Below are positions 59,319 through 64,000 of a DNA stretch of 64,000 nt, piece after piece. The stretch is from positions 62,001 to 126,000 of the forward strand of contig NZ_PQHZ01000004.1 of assembly GCF_003385185.1 (NCBI RefSeq). The letters run 5' to 3'. Position 1 is the stretch's first letter. Each line of letters opens with the position of its first letter. Source of the stretch: Amycolatopsis palatopharyngis (GTDB taxonomy: Bacteria > Actinomycetota > Actinomycetes > Mycobacteriales > Pseudonocardiaceae). A program made the position numbers and the translations under genes. Below the pieces are notes generated by a model. The model was not told where the DNA came from, did not search any database, and saw nothing but the letters and a program-made list of their open reading frames with translations.

Positions 59319-59756
59319 ATGGGTAAACGCCAGGTCTCGGGGACACGCAGCATCGCCGCCTCGCCGGAGACGTTGTTCCAGATGCTGACCGATCCGGCCC
59401 AGCACCCGCTGATCGACGGCTCGGGCTCGGTGCGGGCCGCCCGCGTGGGTGGCCCGCAGCGGCTCGAACTGGGGTCCAGATTCAGTATGGATATGCAGCT
59501 GGGTACGCAGTACAAGATCCTGAACACGGTTGTCGAGTTCGAGCAGGACCGGCTCATCGCCTGGCGGCACTTCAACGGTCACCGGTGGCGCTGGCAGTTC
59601 GAACCCGCGGACGGCGGCCGGACCCTGGTGACCGAGACCTTCGACTGGTCAACTGCCCGGATCCCGATCCTGATCACGTTCAGTCCGTTCCCGCGCCGCA
59701 ACAAGGCCGGCATCGAGAAGAGCCTCGACCGGCTGGCCTCGATGTTCCCCGGCTGA
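59319..59756 (+). CDS. SRPBCC (START/Bet v1-like) domain protein
   Basis: 145 residues, polyketide cyclase/dehydrase-like SRPBCC fold: SGTRSIAASPETLFQMLTDP at the N-terminus, TLVTETFDWS and C-terminal amphipathic helix NKAGIEKSLDRLASMF. Binds a small hydrophobic ligand; which one is unknown. Its stop lies inside a long hairpin shared with fumC-type gene's convergent neighbour, the class I fumarase. Confidence 0.78.
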   Translation: MGKRQVSGTRSIAASPETLFQMLTDPAQHPLIDGSGSVRAARVGGPQRLELGSRFSMDMQLGTQYKILNTVVEFEQDRLIAWRHFNGHRWRWQFEPADGGRTLVTETFDWSTARIPILITFSPFPRRNKAGIEKSLDRLASMFPG

Positions 59757-59795
59757 CCGCAGCGGCCCGGATCACCCGGGCGCTGCGGTCAGCCG
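59750..59795. terminator. Long hairpin between SRPBCC gene and fumarase
   Basis: A 15-bp perfect stem CGGCTGACCGCAGCG/CGCTGCGGTCAGCCG is followed by a one-base bulge and CCCGG/CCGGG around a 4-base loop ATCA. It contains the stop of the SRPBCC gene (59754-59756) and ends 6 bases before the fumarase stop, so it can serve both convergent genes. Confidence 0.87.
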
Positions 59796-59800
59796 GACGT

Positions 59801-61468
<1,668 letters not shown>

Positions 61469-61556
61469 TTGCGCGGGCTCCCTTGCACGCGGTGCGGTCC
61501 GGGGGTGGACCGACGTTACCGCGCCGCCCGCCGCCACGGACGCTCGCGTGGCCCTC

Positions 61557-61580
61557 CTCGCACTTCCGGGAAAGTGCGAG
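61557..61580. terminator. Hairpin of the CGCACTT...AAGTGCG type, second copy
   Basis: CTCGCACTT (61557-61565) and AAGTGCGAG (61572-61580) pair perfectly across CCGGGA. It is nearly the same as the palindrome at 48093-48116. Confidence 0.72.
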
Positions 61581-61588
61581 CGAATAGT

Positions 61589-61626
61589 CGGAAGGCCGGG
61601 CCCACCCCGACGGACCCGACCTTCCG
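61589..61626. terminator. Hairpin downstream of the sigma factor gene
   Basis: CGGAAGGCCGGG (61589-61600) and CCCGACCTTCCG (61615-61626) pair with a single mismatch and a 14-base loop. Confidence 0.65.
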
Positions 61627-61788
61627 GGGAAGGCGATCAGGTGCGTGCACCTATCGCGAAGCTCACTCCAGGGGACGCCTTCCGTACCGGAGGCGTTGCC
61701 TCAAGCGGGCCCCATTGACCGTCCCGTGACCTTGGTCATAAGTCAACGCGGCCGAATGGGTGCACCGCGAGGGGCTTCTGCCGGCAGG

Positions 61789-62838
61789 TCAGCTCGCGTA
61801 GGCGCGCAGCTTCTCCGCCCGCTCACCCTGGCGGAGCTTCGACATGACCTCACGCTCTATCTGCCGCACCCGCTCCCGCGACAGGCCGAAGTGCTTGCCG
61901 ATCTGGTCGAGGGTGCGGGGCTGGCCGTCGTCCAGGCCGTAACGCAGCCGGATGACGAACTGCTCCCTGTCGTCGAGCGTGGACAACACGCGCCGCAGGT
62001 CGTCCTGCAGCAGGCCGGAGATAACCGCGCTCTCGGCGTCGGTCGCGTCGGAGTCCTCGATGAAGTCGCCCAGCGGGGCGTCCTCCTCGGTGCCTACCGG
62101 CATGTCCAGGCTCACCGGGTCGCGGGCGTGGTCGAGCAGGTTGGCCACCTTGTGCTCGGCGATGCCGGACTCGGCGGCCAGTTCCTCGTGGGTGGCCTCC
62201 CGGCCCAGTTGCTGGTGCAGGTCGCGCTTGATCCTGGCCAGCTTGTTGACCTGTTCGACCAGGTGGACCGGGAGCCGGATCGTCCGGCTCTGGTCTGCCA
62301 TCCCCCTGGTGATGGCCTGGCGGATCCACCAGGTGGCGTAGGTGGAGAACTTGAAGCCCTTGGAGTAGTCGAACTTCTCCACCGCGCGGATCAGGCCCAG
62401 GTTGCCCTCCTGGATCAGATCCAGCAGCGGCATGCCGCGGCCGGTGTAACGCTTGGCCAGCGACACGACCAGCCGGAGATTGGCCTCCAGCAGGTGGTTC
62501 TTGGCCGCCTTGCCGTCGCGAACCAGGGCCCTGAGCTCGGTCTTGCGCCGCGAGGTGAGGTTCTCGTCGGTGTCCAGCACGTGCTGTGCGAACACTCCGG
62601 CCTCGATGCGCTTCGCGAGTTCGACCTCGTCGGACGCGGTGAGCAGCGCGGTCTTGCCGATCCCGTTCAGGTACACCCGGACCAGGTCGGCGGCAGGACT
62701 CTGCGCGTCGAGGTCGGCGTCCATGTTCGGGGCGGCGGGCAGCTCGGTCTCGACTATGGGGGCGGACTCGGTGGCGGGAGCGGGAATCCCACGCTGACGG
62801 ATCCCACGAGCCTCACGCTCGAGCGTTTGGACGGACAT
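61789..62838 (-). CDS. sigB: Group 2 primary-like sigma factor (SigB type)
   Basis: 349 residues with regions 1.2 ([20 protein letters not shown] about 52-71), 2 ([33 protein letters not shown]), 3 and 4 ([20 protein letters not shown] about 319-338). No long acidic region 1.1, so it is a group 2, SigB-like and not the housekeeping factor. Strong ribosome site GGGGAGG 4 bases before the ATG. An ECF-type promoter lies 120 bases upstream. The exact orthology (SigB or an HrdB-like paralogue) is not decided here. Confidence 0.88.
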   Translation of the reverse strand: MSVQTLEREARGIRQRGIPAPATESAPIVETELPAAPNMDADLDAQSPAADLVRVYLNGIGKTALLTASDEVELAKRIEAGVFAQHVLDTDENLTSRRKTELRALVRDGKAAKNHLLEANLRLVVSLAKRYTGRGMPLLDLIQEGNLGLIRAVEKFDYSKGFKFSTYATWWIRQAITRGMADQSRTIRLPVHLVEQVNKLARIKRDLHQQLGREATHEELAAESGIAEHKVANLLDHARDPVSLDMPVGTEEDAPLGDFIEDSDATDAESAVISGLLQDDLRRVLSTLDDREQFVIRLRYGLDDGQPRTLDQIGKHFGLSRERVRQIEREVMSKLRQGERAEKLRAYAS

Positions 62839-62957
62839 TCTGCCTCCCCTGTCGCGGGCTGACGTGAGCTTGGATCTCCCACGTCAACTCTGTGCGTCGC
62901 GCTGCGGGCCTGTGGAACTCGCACCGCGAGACGAGCTTGCTGACTGACACCCGGGTT

Positions 62958-62984
62958 AACGCTGTGGGTTCCCAAAACGTTCCC
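62958..62984 (-). promoter_or_regulatory. Candidate ECF (SigE/SigH-type) promoter of the sigma gene
   Basis: On the minus strand GGGAAC (62984-62979) and CGTT (62961-62958) are 17 bases apart, the form of GGAAC-N16-18-CGTT stress promoters. The 5' leader to the start codon would be about 110 bases. Confidence 0.5.
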
Positions 62985-63093
62985 GGCTTCTCAACTTCAA
63001 GACGGCTTTCCCGGGCAGGCGGTTGCTCAACCAAAGCTGAGGTTTTCCTGAGAACGTGTGATGGTCTCTCAGGTGTGCACGCGCGACTGTGGT

Positions 63094-63519
63094 CTATACC
63101 TCAACCAGGACGGTGAACGGGCCGTCGTTAACGCTGTGCACGGCCATCATCGCGCCGAAGCGACCGGTCTCCACCCGGGCGCCCCTGGCGCGCAGTTCCG
63201 TCACGACCGCGGCCACCAGTTGTTCGGCGTTTTCCGGGCGGGCAGCGGAAGTCCATGATGGACGTCGCCCTTTCCGGGTGTCGCCGTAGAGGGTGAACTG
63301 GCTGACGACGAGCAGGGGCGCGTCCGCGGAGGCGCAGGACTCCTCGTCACGCAGAATGCGTAGCTCGTGCAGTTTCCTGGCCATCGTGGCGGCCTGTGAC
63401 TCGTTGTCCTCGATGTGAATTCCGAGTAATACCAACAGTCCGGGTTCGTTGATGGCCCCCACGACCTCGTCCTGCACTGTGACCGATGCCTCGGTCACCC
63501 TGGCCGCTACCGCCCTCAC
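63094..63519 (-). CDS. dtd: D-aminoacyl-tRNA deacylase
   Basis: 141 residues. Active-site motif SQFTLYGDTRKGRRPSW (about 77-93) and the C-terminal NDGPFTVLVEV (the NxGP motif). Removes D-amino acids mischarged on tRNA. GTG at 63519 overlaps the upstream gene's stop by 4 bases. Confidence 0.92.
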   Translation of the reverse strand: MRAVAARVTEASVTVQDEVVGAINEPGLLVLLGIHIEDNESQAATMARKLHELRILRDEESCASADAPLLVVSQFTLYGDTRKGRRPSWTSAARPENAEQLVAAVVTELRARGARVETGRFGAMMAVHSVNDGPFTVLVEV

Positions 63520-64000
63520 GTGAGCTGCCCGTCCGCGGGCAGCAGCATTCCGTGGCGGACCAGTTCGGCGACCATCGGCACGGCGGTCTTGGTCAGCTCG
63601 TCCACGTCTTGTCCGTGTCCCACGGCCAGAAGTCCGAGCAGGTCCGACAGCGGGAGTGCGCCACGGCATCCCGCGAGCAGAGCAGTCGTCAGCTCGTCGA
63701 GCTCGTGCTGCCAGCCGGGACCGTCGGTCCGGTGCAGCCTGCGGATCGTCGTGGACCAGCCCTCGTCGCCCGGTTCGTCCACCCGCTCCAGCAGTACCGT
63801 TGGTGGCACCGTGAAGGCGGTGTCCAGCAGGTCCCGCTCGTGGTCGCGCAGCCAGTCCACACGGTCCAGCCAGCGACCGGCCTCCGCGCCCAGCGGGTCG
63901 TCGTACGCCTGGCGCAGGTCCTCGCACACGACGACCGGCTCGGCCGGTGTGCGGCGGAGGGTGACGAAACCGAACCCGATGCCCTCGACGTTCTGTTCGG
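63516..64000 (-). CDS. C-terminal end of a larger protein, probably SAM-dependent methyltransferase
   Basis: The frame is open to the right edge; about 161 residues are visible, so the start lies outside. The visible part begins EQNVEGIGFGFVTLRRTPAE, then an all-helical tail with QAYDDPLGAEAGRWLDRVDW. Such a tail after GxxxGxxTLRR is known from a family of actinobacterial methyltransferases next to dtd, but the catalytic domain is not in view, so the call is tentative. 4-base overlap with dtd. Confidence 0.6.
   Translation of the reverse strand, partial: EQNVEGIGFGFVTLRRTPAEPVVVCEDLRQAYDDPLGAEAGRWLDRVDWLRDHERDLLDTAFTVPPTVLLERVDEPGDEGWSTTIRRLHRTDGPGWQHELDELTTALLAGCRGALPLSDLLGLLAVGHGQDVDELTKTAVPMVAELVRHGMLLPADGQLT

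Larger units (their letters stand above)
61469..61788. other. 320-bp gene-free region between fumarase and sigma factor
   Basis: No gene is supported here. It holds two hairpins (61557-61580 and 61589-61626), which may terminate the sigma factor transcript, and must contain the fumarase promoter in its left part; no clear -35/-10 pair was recognised. Confidence 0.7.

Noticed and set aside
61469..61788. Small gene in the fumarase-sigma gap
   Set aside because: Frames here lack ribosome sites and overlap hairpins; none resembles a protein.

Overview
Organism: high-GC DNA with GTG starts, GTGA/ATGA gene overlaps and a gene set typical of sterol-degrading mycolic or pseudonocardial Actinobacteria. 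A group-2 SigB-like sigma factor, class I fumarase, DUF222/HNH and DUF5134 genes fit an actinomycete of the Pseudonocardiaceae type (Amycolatopsis/Prauserella-like); the family is an inference, the phylum is secure. The window is chromosomal and is dominated by a cholesterol/sterol catabolism locus. No tRNA, rRNA, CRISPR or transposase was seen.  Layout: 1-4.8 kb, end of fadE34 then chsH2-chsH1-ltp2 (steroid side chain). 4.9-5.5 kb, DUF5134 membrane protein. 5.5-10.6 kb, minus-strand operon kstD-kshA-(Cys-rich small protein)-kshB-hsd4B-like. 10.7-12.4 kb, divergent KstD-like flavoprotein. 12.5-16.05 kb, hsaA-hsaD-hsaC-hsaB (A/B rings). 16.05-17.2 kb, a GNAT gene between two opposed arrays of a 21-bp repeat. 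17.2-19.4 kb, an SDR and gdhA. 19.4-25.0 kb, minus-strand fadD3-echA-fadE31-fadE32-fadE33; 25.1-28.9 kb, divergent fadE30-SDR-kstR2-fadA6 (C/D rings). 28.9-38.7 kb, an unrelated block (amidohydrolase, proline iminopeptidase, FAD/Fe-S oxidase with a GntR regulator, phosphotransferase, DUF222/HNH, acetyltransferase, M24 homologue). 38.7-43.9 kb, ipdC-ipdB-ipdA-echA20 divergent from SDR-ipdF. 44-46.6 kb, fadA5 divergent from cyp125. 46.6-48.0 kb, transglutaminase-like and carboxymuconolactone-decarboxylase-like genes. 48.1-56.8 kb, ltp3-ltp4-DUF35 divergent from a fadD, then echA19 divergent from fadD19 plus a nitronate-monooxygenase-like gene. 57-64 kb, permease, glyoxalase, lipoprotein, SRPBCC protein, fumarase, sigma factor, dtd and the end of a further gene.  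How it works: Cyp125 oxidises C26/C27; FadD19 and EchA19, FadA5, FadE34, ChsH1/H2-Ltp2 (and Ltp3/Ltp4 for C24-branched sterols) shorten the side chain. KstD and KshAB open ring B; HsaAB, HsaC and HsaD cleave rings A/B; FadD3, FadE30-33, FadA6, IpdABCF and EchA20 degrade the remaining C/D-ring propionate. Two regulons are visible as operators: KstR-type sites (TnnAACnnGTTnnA, seven sites) at kstD, the KstD-like gene, hsaA, fadA5/cyp125, ltp3-4/fadD and echA19/fadD19, and KstR2-type sites (AnCAAGnnCTTGnT) at fadD3/fadE30 and, degenerate, at echA20/SDR. kstR, hsaEFG, mce4 and the fadE28/29 genes are not in this window.
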